Source: Pseudomonas sp. RIT-PI-q (GTDB lineage: Bacteria > Pseudomonadota > Gammaproteobacteria > Pseudomonadales > Pseudomonadaceae). From it: 64,000 nt of DNA. A program made the position numbers and the translations under genes. The notes beneath the pieces were generated by a model. That model worked only from the letters and a program-made list of their open reading frames with translations. It did not search any database and was not told where the DNA came from. Below, piece after piece: positions 1-7,735 of the stretch. Each line of letters starts with the position of its first letter. Position 1 is the first letter of the stretch. The stretch is taken from the NCBI RefSeq assembly GCF_001297125.1, contig NZ_LHPC01000021.1, forward strand, positions 124,001-188,000, read 5' to 3'.

Positions 1-1171
1 CCGACATCCGCGCGTTGGGGTTCGAGGCACGCTGCACGGTCATGGCCCATAAATTGATGGTAGTACCGGGTGCAACCCCTGCTTCTTTCAGTAGCGCCTT
101 GGCTTTCGTCGGGTCGTGGGGCGCGTCCTTGATGCTTGGGTCATAAGACCATTGCGCCGGTGGCAAGGCGTTTTGCGCGAGTTGGCCGGCACTCTGGTAG
201 ACGGCTTTGATGATGGCGGGTTTGTCGATGGCCATGTCCAGGGCCTGGCGGACTTTGAGTTGGTCCAGCGGCGGATGGGTCACGTTGTAGGCCAGGAAAC
301 CGAGGTTGAAGCCGGCTTGCTTGAGCACGGTCAGGTTCGGGTCTTTCTCCATGATCTCGATATCCGCAGGGCGCGGGTAGCCGCTGACCTGGCATTCGCC
401 GGCCTTGAGTTTTTGCAAACGAACGGCGGCGTCCGGGGTGATCGAGAAGATCAGGTTGTCGAGCTTCACGTCCTCGGGTTTCCAGTAGGCCTTGTTGGCG
501 GCATAGCGGATTTGCGAGTCTTTCTGGTAGCGCTTGAATACGAACGGGCCGGTGCCGACGGGTTTCTGGTTGAGGTCGGCGGCTTTGCCTTCCTTTAGCA
601 GTTGGGCAGCGTATTCGGCGGACTGCACCGAGGCGAAGCTCATGGCGAGGTTTTGCACGAACGCGGCGTCGACGTTGTTCAGGCTGAAACGCACGGTGTG
701 TGGGTCGATTTTGTCGACGCTTTTGATGGTGGTGTTCAGGCCCATGTCGGTGAAGTACGGCGACTCGGCAGGGTAGGCTTTGCGGAAGGTATTCTCGGGG
801 TCGAGCAGGCGTTGGAAGGTGAACAGTACGTCGTCGGCGTTGAAGTCGCGGGTCGGGGTGAAGTAGTCGGTGGTGTGGAATTTCACGCCGTCGCGCAGGT
901 GGAAGGTGTAGCTGAGGCCGTCCTGGCTCACGTCCCAACTCGTCGCCAAACCGGGCTCGACTTCGGTGCCGCCGCGCTTGAATTGGGTGAGGCGGTTGAA
1001 GACGGGTTCGGCGGGGGCGTCGAAGTCGGTGCCGCTGGGGGTTTGGGTGGGGTCGAAGCCGGCGGGGCTGGCTTCGGAGCAGTAGACCAATGTCGTGGCC
1101 GCTTGGGCGATGGGGGCTGTGGTGGCTAAGGCGAGAGCAAGCAGAAGCGGTTTGACGGTGGTTCTTTCCAT
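1..1171 (-). CDS. Peptide ABC transporter substrate-binding protein, DppA-like (3' part outside the window)
   Basis: Periplasmic solute-binding protein of the SBP_bac_5 family, which delivers di- or oligopeptides to an inner-membrane ABC permease. The frame is open from an ATG at 1171 to the window edge, giving about 390 of the usual 530 residues. The N-terminus is a typical signal peptide (METRTT-like basic start, then a Leu/Ala-rich core ending AQAA). It is followed by the family hallmarks LVYCSEASPAGFDP, an RLTQF segment, LRDGVKFH and NADDV. The C-terminal lobe and the stop are missing, so intactness cannot be judged. In related pseudomonads dpp-type genes lie on this side of roxSR, which fits. 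Peptide specificity cannot be read from the sequence. Confidence 0.9.
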   Translation of the reverse strand, partial: MERTTVKPLLLALALATTAPIAQAATTLVYCSEASPAGFDPTQTPSGTDFDAPAEPVFNRLTQFKRGGTEVEPGLATSWDVSQDGLSYTFHLRDGVKFHTTDYFTPTRDFNADDVLFTFQRLLDPENTFRKAYPAESPYFTDMGLNTTIKSVDKIDPHTVRFSLNNVDAAFVQNLAMSFASVQSAEYAAQLLKEGKAADLNQKPVGTGPFVFKRYQKDSQIRYAANKAYWKPEDVKLDNLIFSITPDAAVRLQKLKAGECQVSGYPRPADIEIMEKDPNLTVLKQAGFNLGFLAYNVTHPPLDQLKVRQALDMAIDKPAIIKAVYQSAGQLAQNALPPAQWSYDPSIKDAPHDPTKAKALLKEAGVAPGTTINLWAMTVQRASNPNARMS

Positions 1172-1314
1172 GGAATCCCCGGGGGGTTGGGCTGCGGGAT
1201 TTTCCTGAGCGTAGCGTTGTTGGTGGGGTGTGCCCAAATATCCATTTGTGAGGGCGACCCCTTGGTTCGGGTATACGCCGATGTGCATTTTGATCTTGAC
1301 GGCCTGATAGCCGA

Positions 1315-1610
1315 CCATGCTCTTTCAGGTGTACATATCCGTTATTTGGTAACGGACGCTATTGGTTCCGCCCTTACGGCGGGTCACTTGGAAGAGCCCC
1401 AAGTAACCAAGGGCTTTTGCCCCTTTCGTTCGGTGCCTCGCCTAGGCTCGGCATGCCCTCGCTCCGGTCCTGCTCCGTGGGCCCACTGCGCAGAACCTGC
1501 GCTCGGCCTCTCGATGGGGCTGTGCGTCAAAATCAAAAGCGACAGGCGAGCTAACGCTCGACCTTGAGTGGGGGAAAGCAAAAGCGTACGCCGCTCTGCA
1601 TCTGATTTTC
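1315..1610. repeat. Degenerate copy of a Pseudomonas dispersed intergenic repeat
   Basis: The segment has landmarks that I recall from a multi-copy intergenic element of fluorescent pseudomonads: TTGGTTCCGCCCTTACGGCG, GTCACTTGGAAGAGCCCCAA, CCTCGCCTAGGCTCGGCAT, CTCCGTGGGCCC and AAAATCAAAAGCGA. This copy seems shortened. It ends directly against a REP unit, an arrangement also usual for the element. Identification rests on memory of the motif order, not on a search, and there is no second copy in the window to compare with. Confidence 0.45.
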
Positions 1611-1711
1611 TGTAGGAGCGAGGCTTGCCCGCGAAGGCGGCCTTATAGCCGACCAATCCCTCGCAGATGCACCCGGTTCAACTGTGGGAGCGAGGCTGCT
1701 CGCGATGGCGG
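1611..1711. repeat. Two REP units in direct orientation
   Basis: Unit one (1611-1640) reads TGTAGGAGCGAGGCTTGCCC followed by GCGAAGGC. Unit two (1683-1711) is a variant reading TGTGGGAGCGAGGCTGCTCG. Both point the same way, unlike the inverted pairs elsewhere in the window, so they do not form the usual long cruciform. Confidence 0.8.
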
Positions 1712-1751
1712 TAGGCCAGTCAGCACACAACCCGACTGACCCACCCCGACA

Positions 1752-2468
1752 TCAAGGCATCAACACTTCGATCGACCCATCCGCCGTCATGCTGACCTGG
1801 CTGGTGCCCGCTTCGACTTCCGGTGTCACCGGGGCGGAATCCATGCTCGCAGCCTTCATCATCATTGGCCCGCGCATGTACGGCTGTGGATAACCGTTGC
1901 TGTTCAGGTTCAGGTTGACGATTTTGTAGCCTTTGCCACCGAGGGCGTCGGTGGCCAATTGGGCGCGGGCCTTGAAGGCGGTAACGGCGTCTTTGAGCAG
2001 CGCGTCTTCGCTGGCCTTGCGGGTGGGTGTGGCGATGGCGAAGTCCATGCCGCCCATTTTCAGGTCGGTGAGCAGTTCGCCGGTGAGTTTCGACAATGCT
2101 GCGAAGTCCGAGCTTTCCAGGCGCAGTTCGGCGCGTTCGCGCCAGCCGGTGATTTTCTGGCCTTTGGTGTCGTAGATCGGGTAGCTGTTGCGGCTGCCCT
2201 GGCGCAGGGTGATGTCCTTGACTTGCTTGGCCTGGGCCAGTGCCTTGTTCATGGTGGTGCTGACGTCGGCGGCGAGTTTGGCCGGGTCGGTGTTCTGTTC
2301 TTCGGTGTAGAGGGTCACGATCATCAGGTCGCGGGCCACTTCCTGACTGACTTCGGCGCGCAGGGAAATCTGGTTGTAATGAAGCTCGTCGACGGCCAGG
2401 GCCGGGAGGCTGGCGACGGTGCCAACGCTGAGGGCAAGAAGGGCGGCGCTGCGGCGGAACGTGTGCAT
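1752..2468 (-). CDS. SIMPL domain (DUF541) periplasmic protein
   Basis: A 238-residue protein of the SIMPL/DUF541 family (YggE/BP26-like), envelope proteins linked to stress but without a defined reaction. The ATG at 2468 is followed by a clear signal peptide (MHTFRRSAALLALSVGTVAS, cleavage expected near ALA-VDE). The mature part has the family pattern of alternating strands: ISLRAEVSQEVARDLM, the TTMNKALAQAK helix, the segment around GWRERAELRL, then DALLKDAVTAFKARAQ. A ribosome binding site (AAGGAG) lies just upstream. It is transcribed away from roxS and stands alone. In P. aeruginosa an uncharacterised gene of similar size occupies the same position beside roxS. The family call is firm; the function is unknown. 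Confidence 0.88.
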   Translation of the reverse strand: MHTFRRSAALLALSVGTVASLPALAVDELHYNQISLRAEVSQEVARDLMIVTLYTEEQNTDPAKLAADVSTTMNKALAQAKQVKDITLRQGSRNSYPIYDTKGQKITGWRERAELRLESSDFAALSKLTGELLTDLKMGGMDFAIATPTRKASEDALLKDAVTAFKARAQLATDALGGKGYKIVNLNLNSNGYPQPYMRGPMMMKAASMDSAPVTPEVEAGTSQVSMTADGSIEVLMP

Positions 2469-2808
2469 GAAAACTCCTTGGGCGATGCGCAGGGGCTAAA
2501 GTCCGAGCCTGCGTGAAACCATCAGACTCTAGCTTTAATGATCCGGTTCGCCCAGTTACAACTTCTATACAGATCGTAGGTGGCCGCTTCGCGACCATTC
2601 GCGGGCAAGCCTCGCTCCTACAAGTCCGTGTCGTTCCCACAATATTTAGCCGACGCGATCCTGTAGGAGCGAGGCTTGCCCGCGAAGGCATTTTTGCAGA
2701 CGCAGCAAACCTCTCCGCCCTGTGGCCGTTTGCCGCACTTTTGCCTGCCAGCCCCTGCGCTTGGTTATACTCCCGGCGATCCGCCTGGAGCGCTCATCAG
2801 GAGAGCTC
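2469..2808. other. 340-bp divergent intergenic region with a REP pair
   Basis: This region lies between the divergent SIMPL and roxS genes. It contains an inverted REP pair at 2597-2690 and, on either side, the space for both promoters. I see no credible ORF and no clear operator. Confidence 0.6.
2597..2690. repeat. Inverted REP pair (GCTTGCCCGCGAA type)
   Basis: The left unit (2597-2623) is the reverse complement of the right unit (2662-2690, TGTAGGAGCGAGGCTTGCCC and GCGAAGGC). They are separated by about 40 bp and could pair as a cruciform or long hairpin between two divergent genes. Confidence 0.85.
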
Positions 2809-4071
2809 ATGCTCGCCGCCGTTCAAATCACTTCCGCCACCCGCCAGAACCTCTGGCGGCTGACGTTCATCCGCACCTTGGTGCTGGCCGCCCAGGCCGG
2901 TTCCGTAGGCCTGGCCTACTGGCTCGACTTGCTGCCGCTGCCCTGGTTTCAACTGGCCGCGACCCTCGGTTGCTCGCTGCTGCTGTGCGCGTTCACGGCG
3001 ATCCGCCTGCGCACCTCGTGGCCCGTCACCGAACTCGAATACGCCGTGCAACTGGCCTGCGACCTGTTTATCCACAGTGCCTTGCTGTATTTCTCCGGCG
3101 GTTCGACCAACCCCTTCGTCTCTTATTTCCTGGTGCCGCTGCCCATCGCCGCCGTGACCTTGCCGTGGCGTTATTCTGTGATTCTGTCCGGTATCGCGCT
3201 GACGATGTACACCCTGCTGCTGGCGCGCTTCTATCCGCTGCAAACCTTCCCGATCGCTCGGGAAAACCTGCAGGTCTACGGGATGTGGCTGAGTTTCGCC
3301 CTGGCCGCGGCGGTGATCACCTTCTTCGCTGCGCGCATGGCTGAAGAACTGCGCCGTCAGGAAGAATTGCGAGCCATTCGTCGAGAAGAAGGCCTGCGCG
3401 ATCAGCAACTGTTGGCCGTCGCGACCCAGGCGGCCGGCGCCGCCCATGAACTGGGCACGCCGCTGGCGACCATGAGCGTGTTGCTCAAGGAAATGCGTCA
3501 GGACCATCATGACCCGCTGTTGCAGGACGACCTGAGCGTGCTGCAGGATCAGGTCAAGTTGTGCAAAGAGACCTTGCAGCAGTTAGTTCGCGCAGCGGAA
3601 GCCAATCGCCGTTTGGCGGTGGAGATGCAGGACGTCACCGACTGGCTCGACGAAGCGCTGAACCGCTGGCACCTGATGCGTCCGGAAGCCAGTTACCGCT
3701 TCCAGCGCCTCGGCCAAGGCACCGTGCCGCGCATGGCGCCGCCGCCGGACCTGACCCAGGCGCTGCTGAATTTGCTCAACAACGCCGCCGATGCGTGCCC
3801 CGAAGGGTTGCAGGGGACGCTGGACTGGAATGCCGAGGACCTGACGATCAGCATTCGCGACCACGGCGCCGGTGTGCCGTTGGCCATCGCCGAGCAGATC
3901 GGCAAGCCGTTTTTTACCACCAAGGGCAAAGGTTTCGGCCTGGGCCTGTTTTTGAGCAAGGCCAGCGTGACACGCGCCGGCGGCTCAGTGAAACTCTACA
4001 GTCATGAGGAAGGTGGCACGCTCACCGAGCTGCGCCTGCCCCGTGTCGCCCGAGGAGACGAACATGAGTGA
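2809..4071 (+). CDS. roxS: Redox-responsive sensor histidine kinase RoxS (RegB/PrrB family)
   Basis: Membrane sensor kinase, 420 residues, that autophosphorylates and passes phosphate to RoxR. In pseudomonads it controls terminal oxidases and other redox functions. The start at 2809 is chosen because AGGAGA lies 5 bp upstream; the frame stays open 29 codons further back with no ribosome binding site. Residues 15-175 form about six membrane segments. They carry GGSTNPF (97-103), the GGxxNPF motif linked to quinone sensing in RegB. The phospho-acceptor is H213 in AAHELGTPLA. C252 (VKLCKETL) sits where RegB has its redox-active cysteine. The ATPase shows LLNLLNNAADA, DHGAGVP and GLGLFLSKA. The stop overlaps the roxR start by 8 bp. 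Confidence 0.93.
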   Translation: MLAAVQITSATRQNLWRLTFIRTLVLAAQAGSVGLAYWLDLLPLPWFQLAATLGCSLLLCAFTAIRLRTSWPVTELEYAVQLACDLFIHSALLYFSGGSTNPFVSYFLVPLPIAAVTLPWRYSVILSGIALTMYTLLLARFYPLQTFPIARENLQVYGMWLSFALAAAVITFFAARMAEELRRQEELRAIRREEGLRDQQLLAVATQAAGAAHELGTPLATMSVLLKEMRQDHHDPLLQDDLSVLQDQVKLCKETLQQLVRAAEANRRLAVEMQDVTDWLDEALNRWHLMRPEASYRFQRLGQGTVPRMAPPPDLTQALLNLLNNAADACPEGLQGTLDWNAEDLTISIRDHGAGVPLAIAEQIGKPFFTTKGKGFGLGLFLSKASVTRAGGSVKLYSHEEGGTLTELRLPRVARGDEHE

Positions 4072-4630
4072 CGAGATTCAAGTCGAAGGTGAAGGCGAAG
4101 AACTGCCGCATTTGCTGCTGGTAGACGACGACGCAACGTTCACCCGCGTCATGGCCCGCGCCATGGCCCGTCGCGGTTTTCGCGTCAGCACCGCCGGTTC
4201 CGCCGAAGAAGGCCTGACCATCGCCCAGGCCGACCTGCCGGATTACGCCGCGCTGGACCTGAAAATGGACGGCGATTCCGGCCTGGTGTTGTTGCCCAAG
4301 CTGCTGGAGCTGGACCCGGAAATGCGCGTGGTGATCCTCACCGGTTACTCGAGCATCGCCACCGCCGTCGAGGCGATCAAGCGCGGCGCCTGCAATTACC
4401 TGTGCAAACCGGCCGACGCCGACGACGTGCTGGCGGCGCTGCTTTCCGAACACGCCGACCTCGACACCCTGGTGCCGGAGAACCCGATGTCGGTAGACCG
4501 CCTGCAGTGGGAACACATCCAGCGCGTGCTCACTGAGCACGAAGGCAACATCTCCGCCACTGCCCGCGCCTTGGGCATGCACCGCCGCACGCTGCAGCGC
4601 AAGTTGCAGAAGCGTCCCGTTCGTCGCTGA
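4064..4630 (+). CDS. roxR: Response regulator RoxR (RegA/PrrA family)
   Basis: A 188-residue DNA-binding response regulator, partner of RoxS. It has a receiver domain at about 14-130 with acidic pocket D21-D23, the phospho-acceptor D65 in AALDLKMDGDSG, and later T/K switch residues (ILTGYSS and CKPAD). A Fis-type helix-turn-helix follows at about 155-185 (NISATARALGMHRRTLQRKL), as in RegA. The start at 4064 overlaps the kinase stop and has AGGAGAC 7 bp upstream, so the pair is probably translationally coupled. A perfect 11-bp hairpin follows at 4671-4696. Confidence 0.94.
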   Translation: MSDEIQVEGEGEELPHLLLVDDDATFTRVMARAMARRGFRVSTAGSAEEGLTIAQADLPDYAALDLKMDGDSGLVLLPKLLELDPEMRVVILTGYSSIATAVEAIKRGACNYLCKPADADDVLAALLSEHADLDTLVPENPMSVDRLQWEHIQRVLTEHEGNISATARALGMHRRTLQRKLQKRPVRR

Positions 4631-4670
4631 ACCTGCGCTGAACGAATGCCGGCCGTTCCTCGCGACAAAC

Positions 4671-4696
4671 CGAACCGATCATCTATGATCGGTTCG
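4671..4696 (+). terminator. Perfect 11-bp hairpin after roxR
   Basis: CGAACCGATCA, the loop TCTA, and its exact complement TGATCGGTTCG, followed by a T-rich tract (GTTCTTTTCTTT from 4701). It lies 40 bp after the roxR stop and about 30 bp before the ABC transporter start. It may be a terminator for roxSR. Since it also sits where the next gene needs a promoter or leader, it could be an operator instead. Confidence 0.55.
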
Positions 4697-4727
4697 TGTG
4701 TGTTCTTTTCTTTATCGAGCCTTATCC

Positions 4728-6455
4728 ATGAATCAGAACGCTGAATATTCCGCGGTCAACGATGCTGTGCGCGGGCAGTTTTTTCGCAAAGTCTGGGCGA
4801 TGACCACGCCGTACTGGCGCAGCGAAGAGAAGGTCAAGGCCTGGACGCTGCTGATCGCCGTGATTGTGCTGTCGCTGGTCAGCGTAGGCATCTCGGTGTG
4901 GTTCAACACCTGGTACAAAGATTTTTACAACGCTTTGCAAAAGAAGGATGAAGCTGCGTTTTGGCAGTTGATTCTGTATTTCTGCGCGATTGCGGCAGTG
5001 GCGATTGTCGGTGCGGTGTACCGGCTCTATCTGACCCAAATGCTGACCATCCGCTGGCGGGCCTGGCTGACCGAAAAGCATTTCGCCCGTTGGCTCGGCA
5101 ACAAGAATTACTACCAGCTGGAGCAGGGCGGTTACACCGATAACCCGGACCAGCGGATTTCCGAAGACCTCAACAACTTCACCTCCAACACGCTGGAGCT
5201 GGGCATTGGTTTGCTGCGCAACATTGTCAGCCTGGTGTCGTTCTCAATCATTCTGTGGGGCGTGTCGGGCAGTATCGAAGTGCTCGGTTTCACCATTCCC
5301 GGCTATATGTTCTGGTGTGTGCTGGTCTACGCCGTGATCGGTAGCTGGCTGACCCATTTGATCGGTCGTCGCCTGATCGGCCTCAACAACCAACAACAAC
5401 GCTTCGAAGCCGACCTGCGTTTCTCCATGGTTCGTGTTCGCGAAAACGCCGAAAGCATTGCGTTGTACAACGGCGAGCCGAATGAAAACCGGCGCTTGAG
5501 CAGCCGTTTCGGCCTGGTCTGGCACAATTTCTGGGACATCATGAAAGTGTCCAAGCGCCTGACTTTCTTTACCGCCGGTTATAGCCAGGCCGCCATCATC
5601 TTTCCGTTCATGGTCGCCGCACCGCGTTATTTCGCGGGCAAGATCGAACTGGGTGAGCTGATGCAAATCAGTTCGGCGTTCGGCAACGTGCAAGAGAGTT
5701 TCAGCTGGTTTATCAGCGCGTATCAGAACCTCGCCGCGTGGCGTGCCACCTGTGATCGTCTGTTGAGTTTCCATCAGGCCATGCGCGACAACGAAGAGCG
5801 GGCGCCAGCGATCGATGTGCAGAACCAAGGGGACGCGCTGAAGGTGCACAACCTCGGGCTCGACCTGGCTGACGGTCGTCACCTGCTGACCAACGCCGAC
5901 ATGACCGTGGAGGAGGGCGAGCGCGTCATGCTCAGTGGTCGTTCCGGCAGCGGCAAGTCAACCTTGCTACGAGCGATGGGGCATTTGTGGCCGACGGGCC
6001 ACGGCAGCATTCGTTTGCCAGCGGCGCGGTATCTGTTCCTGCCGCAAAAGCCGTATCTGCCGATTGGTACGTTGCGTGAGGCGCTGAGTTATCCACAGCC
6101 CGGCGAAACCTACCCGAACGAGCGTTATGTGCACGTGCTGGAAGCCTGTCGCTTGCCGCATTTGGTGGCGCGTCTGGATGAAGCGAATCACTGGCAGCGC
6201 ATGCTGTCGCCGGGTGAACAACAACGGCTGGCCTTCGCTCGTGCGCTGCTGTATGCGCCGCAATGGCTGTACATGGACGAGGCGACCTCGGCGATGGATG
6301 AAGAGGATGAAGCGTCGCTGTATCAGGCGTTGATCGATGAGATCCCGGGGCTGAGCATTGTCAGCGTCGGCCATCGCAGCAGCCTGAAGCGTTTCCATCC
6401 ACGGCACATTCGTATCGACAACGGCCATCTGGTGGATCAAACCGTAACCGCCTGA
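4728..6455 (+). CDS. ABC transporter, fused permease and ATPase (YddA/SbmA-BacA type)
   Basis: A 575-residue half-transporter that should dimerise in the inner membrane. Residues 35-360 form the ABC_membrane_2-type domain (six membrane segments, with FNTWYKDFYNALQKKD and NYYQLEQ typical of the YddA/SbmA/BacA branch). The ATPase follows: Walker [10 protein letters not shown] (about 404-412), signature LSPGEQQRL (about 494-502) and Walker B WLYMDEATSA (about 514-523), plus a switch His in SVGHRSS. The ATG at 4728 is preferred to an in-frame start 30 bp upstream because MNQNAEYS is the usual beginning. SbmA and BacA import peptides, but YddA-like proteins with a fused ATPase have no settled substrate. 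Nothing in the neighbourhood suggests one. Confidence 0.85.
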   Translation: MNQNAEYSAVNDAVRGQFFRKVWAMTTPYWRSEEKVKAWTLLIAVIVLSLVSVGISVWFNTWYKDFYNALQKKDEAAFWQLILYFCAIAAVAIVGAVYRLYLTQMLTIRWRAWLTEKHFARWLGNKNYYQLEQGGYTDNPDQRISEDLNNFTSNTLELGIGLLRNIVSLVSFSIILWGVSGSIEVLGFTIPGYMFWCVLVYAVIGSWLTHLIGRRLIGLNNQQQRFEADLRFSMVRVRENAESIALYNGEPNENRRLSSRFGLVWHNFWDIMKVSKRLTFFTAGYSQAAIIFPFMVAAPRYFAGKIELGELMQISSAFGNVQESFSWFISAYQNLAAWRATCDRLLSFHQAMRDNEERAPAIDVQNQGDALKVHNLGLDLADGRHLLTNADMTVEEGERVMLSGRSGSGKSTLLRAMGHLWPTGHGSIRLPAARYLFLPQKPYLPIGTLREALSYPQPGETYPNERYVHVLEACRLPHLVARLDEANHWQRMLSPGEQQRLAFARALLYAPQWLYMDEATSAMDEEDEASLYQALIDEIPGLSIVSVGHRSSLKRFHPRHIRIDNGHLVDQTVTA

Positions 6456-6468
6456 ACACCACACCTCC

Positions 6469-6560
6469 TGTAGGAGCGAGGCTTGCCCGCGAAGGCCATC
6501 ACACGGGTTCCACTAAGGACCGCGTGATCGTTCTTCGCGGGCAAGCCTCGCTCCTACAAG
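6469..6560. repeat. Inverted REP pair
   Basis: TGTAGGAGCGAGGCTTGCCC GCGAAGG at 6469 is repeated in inverse orientation, ending at 6560. The pair lies just after the ABC transporter stop and could serve as its transcription end. Confidence 0.85.
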
Positions 6561-6564
6561 GGCG

Positions 6565-6581
6565 GTGGGTGATCGTACAAC
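6565..6581 (-). promoter_or_regulatory. Candidate operator in the promoter of the FadR-type regulator
   Basis: On the minus strand this 17-mer reads GTTGTACGATCACCCAC. It matches 15 of 17 positions of the kdgD promoter site at 9204-9220 (GTTGTACGATGACCTAC). It lies just upstream of a TATGAT -10 candidate (6592-6597) and 55 bp before the regulator gene, where it would allow autoregulation. The link is inferred from the shared sequence only. Confidence 0.5.
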
Positions 6582-6635
6582 CCGCTTGCGCTATGATGCG
6601 GTTTCAGCCGAATTTTTCGAGAAAGAACGTTCACC

Positions 6636-7385
6636 ATGGAAAACCCGATCGACGCACCTCGCCTCCCTCGCAAGCGCCGCAGCCTCGCTCAGGAACTGGT
6701 GACCGTGCTGTCCGAGCAGATCCGCGACGGTCACCTCAAACGTGGCGACAAATTGCCCACCGAGTCGGCGATCATGGATGCCCATGGCGTCAGCCGCACC
6801 GTGGTGCGCGACGCGATTCCCCGTTTGCGGGCGGCGGGGCAGGTGGAACCCCGCCACGGTATCGGCACCTTCGTGCTCGACACCCCGAGCCCGAGCGGTT
6901 TTCGGATCGACCCGGCTACCGTGGTGACCTTGCGTGATGTGTTGGCGATTCTGGAACTGCGCATCAGCCTCGAAGTGGAATCCGCCGGCCTCGCCGCGCA
7001 ACGCCGCAGCCCTGAGCAGCTGGCGTTGATGCGCGCCGCGCTGGATGCGTTGAATGAAAGTGCATCGCATGCCAGTGATGCGGTGGCTTCGGACTTCCAG
7101 TTTCACCTGCAAATTGCCCTGTCGACCGGCAACCGCTACTTCACCGACATCATGACCCACCTGGGCACCAGCATCATTCCGCGCACGCGGCTGAATTCGG
7201 CGCGGCTGGCCCATGACGATCAGCAGCACTACATGAGTCGTTTGAGTCGCGAACACGAAGAGATTTACGACGCGATTGCCCGCCAGGATTCCGATGCGGC
7301 GCGCGCGGCGATGCGCTTGCACCTGACCAACAGTCGCGAACGGCTGCGGCATGCGCATGAAGAGGCAGAGGCGCAACGGGGCTGA
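6636..7385 (+). CDS. FadR/GntR-family transcriptional regulator (FCD domain), probably for the adjacent aldarate operon
   Basis: A 249-residue regulator. A GntR winged helix lies at about 15-82 (RGDKLPTESAIMDAHGVSRT, then GQVEPRHGIGTFVLD). An all-helical FCD ligand-binding domain follows at about 98-230, with candidate metal/ligand residues D and H in VASDFQFHLQIAL, and later histidines in SREHEEIYDAI and RLHLTNSRERL. FCD regulators bind small organic acids and usually repress neighbouring catabolic genes. The glucarate/galactarate operon starts 1.9 kb downstream on the same strand, and a 17-bp motif is shared by the two promoters. The role in aldarate catabolism is therefore inferred. The upstream ribosome binding site is weak (GAGAAAG). 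Confidence 0.85.
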   Translation: MENPIDAPRLPRKRRSLAQELVTVLSEQIRDGHLKRGDKLPTESAIMDAHGVSRTVVRDAIPRLRAAGQVEPRHGIGTFVLDTPSPSGFRIDPATVVTLRDVLAILELRISLEVESAGLAAQRRSPEQLALMRAALDALNESASHASDAVASDFQFHLQIALSTGNRYFTDIMTHLGTSIIPRTRLNSARLAHDDQQHYMSRLSREHEEIYDAIARQDSDAARAAMRLHLTNSRERLRHAHEEAEAQRG

Positions 7386-7408
7386 GATTTTCGTTGCCAG
7401 AAAGGACG

Positions 7409-7505
7409 CCATCGCGGGCAAGCCCGGCTCCCACAGTGTTGTGTGTCGATCACAATAGTGCGAACACACATAAAACACTGTGGGAGCCGGGCTTGCCCGC
7501 GATGG
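7409..7505. repeat. Inverted REP pair with perfect 32-bp arms
   Basis: The arms 7409-7440 and 7474-7505 are exact reverse complements, built on GTGGGAGCCGGGCTTGCCCG. The pair sits between two convergent genes (the regulator and the 63-residue protein gene) and probably acts as a shared bidirectional terminator. Confidence 0.88.
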
Positions 7506-7529
7506 GGCCAGCAGCCTTCAATTAATCTT

Positions 7530-7721
7530 TCAGGCGATCTTCAGAATCGAACGATCCACCCGCACCGCCAATTCACCAGCCCCGGGTTTGGCATCAAAAG
7601 CCGCCAGCCCCTGAGCATCCACCACCGCCCGAGCAATCGGCACGCCCTTGGCCAACAATTCCAGCGGCGCACCCTTCATCGATTGCCCCGAGGCCAATTC
7701 CAGTTTCAATGTGATAGTCAT
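7530..7721 (-). CDS. Small 63-residue protein downstream of the phospholipase C-like gene
   Basis: I do not recognise this protein. The ATG at 7721 has an excellent ribosome binding site (AAGGAGAT, about 6 bp upstream) and lies 14 bp after the stop of the phospholipase C-like gene, so the two form an operon. The sequence begins MTITLKLELASGQSMKGAPL and ends AVRVDRSILKIA. It has no cysteine, membrane segment or signal peptide. It alternates strands and turns (PLELLAKG, ARAVVDAQG, GELAVRVD), which resembles one small beta-sandwich of the carboxypeptidase-regulatory type. It could be an immunity, chaperone or accessory protein for its partner; that is a guess from position. Confidence 0.72.
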   Translation of the reverse strand: MTITLKLELASGQSMKGAPLELLAKGVPIARAVVDAQGLAAFDAKPGAGELAVRVDRSILKIA

Positions 7722-7735
7722 CTTCGATCTCCTTA

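Larger units (their letters stand above)
1172..1751. other. 580-bp intergenic region without a credible gene
   Basis: This stretch lies between the peptide-binding protein start and the 3' end of the SIMPL gene. It should hold the promoter of the leftward peptide-binding gene near 1172-1300. It then holds a degenerate dispersed-repeat segment (about 1315-1610) and two REP units (1611-1640 and 1683-1711). Short open frames exist on both strands, but they run through the repeat and lack ribosome binding sites and protein-like composition, so none is called. Confidence 0.6.

Noticed and set aside
141..938. 265-residue open frame on the minus strand over the peptide-binding protein
   Set aside because: It is Arg/His/Pro-rich and in a different frame from the clear SBP coding frame on the same strand; it is a shadow of the codon bias.
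1187..1656. Two short open frames (126 residues plus strand, 90 residues minus strand)
   Set aside because: They lie inside the dispersed repeat and REP unit, overlap on opposite strands, lack ribosome binding sites, and read like the GC-rich by-product of repeats.
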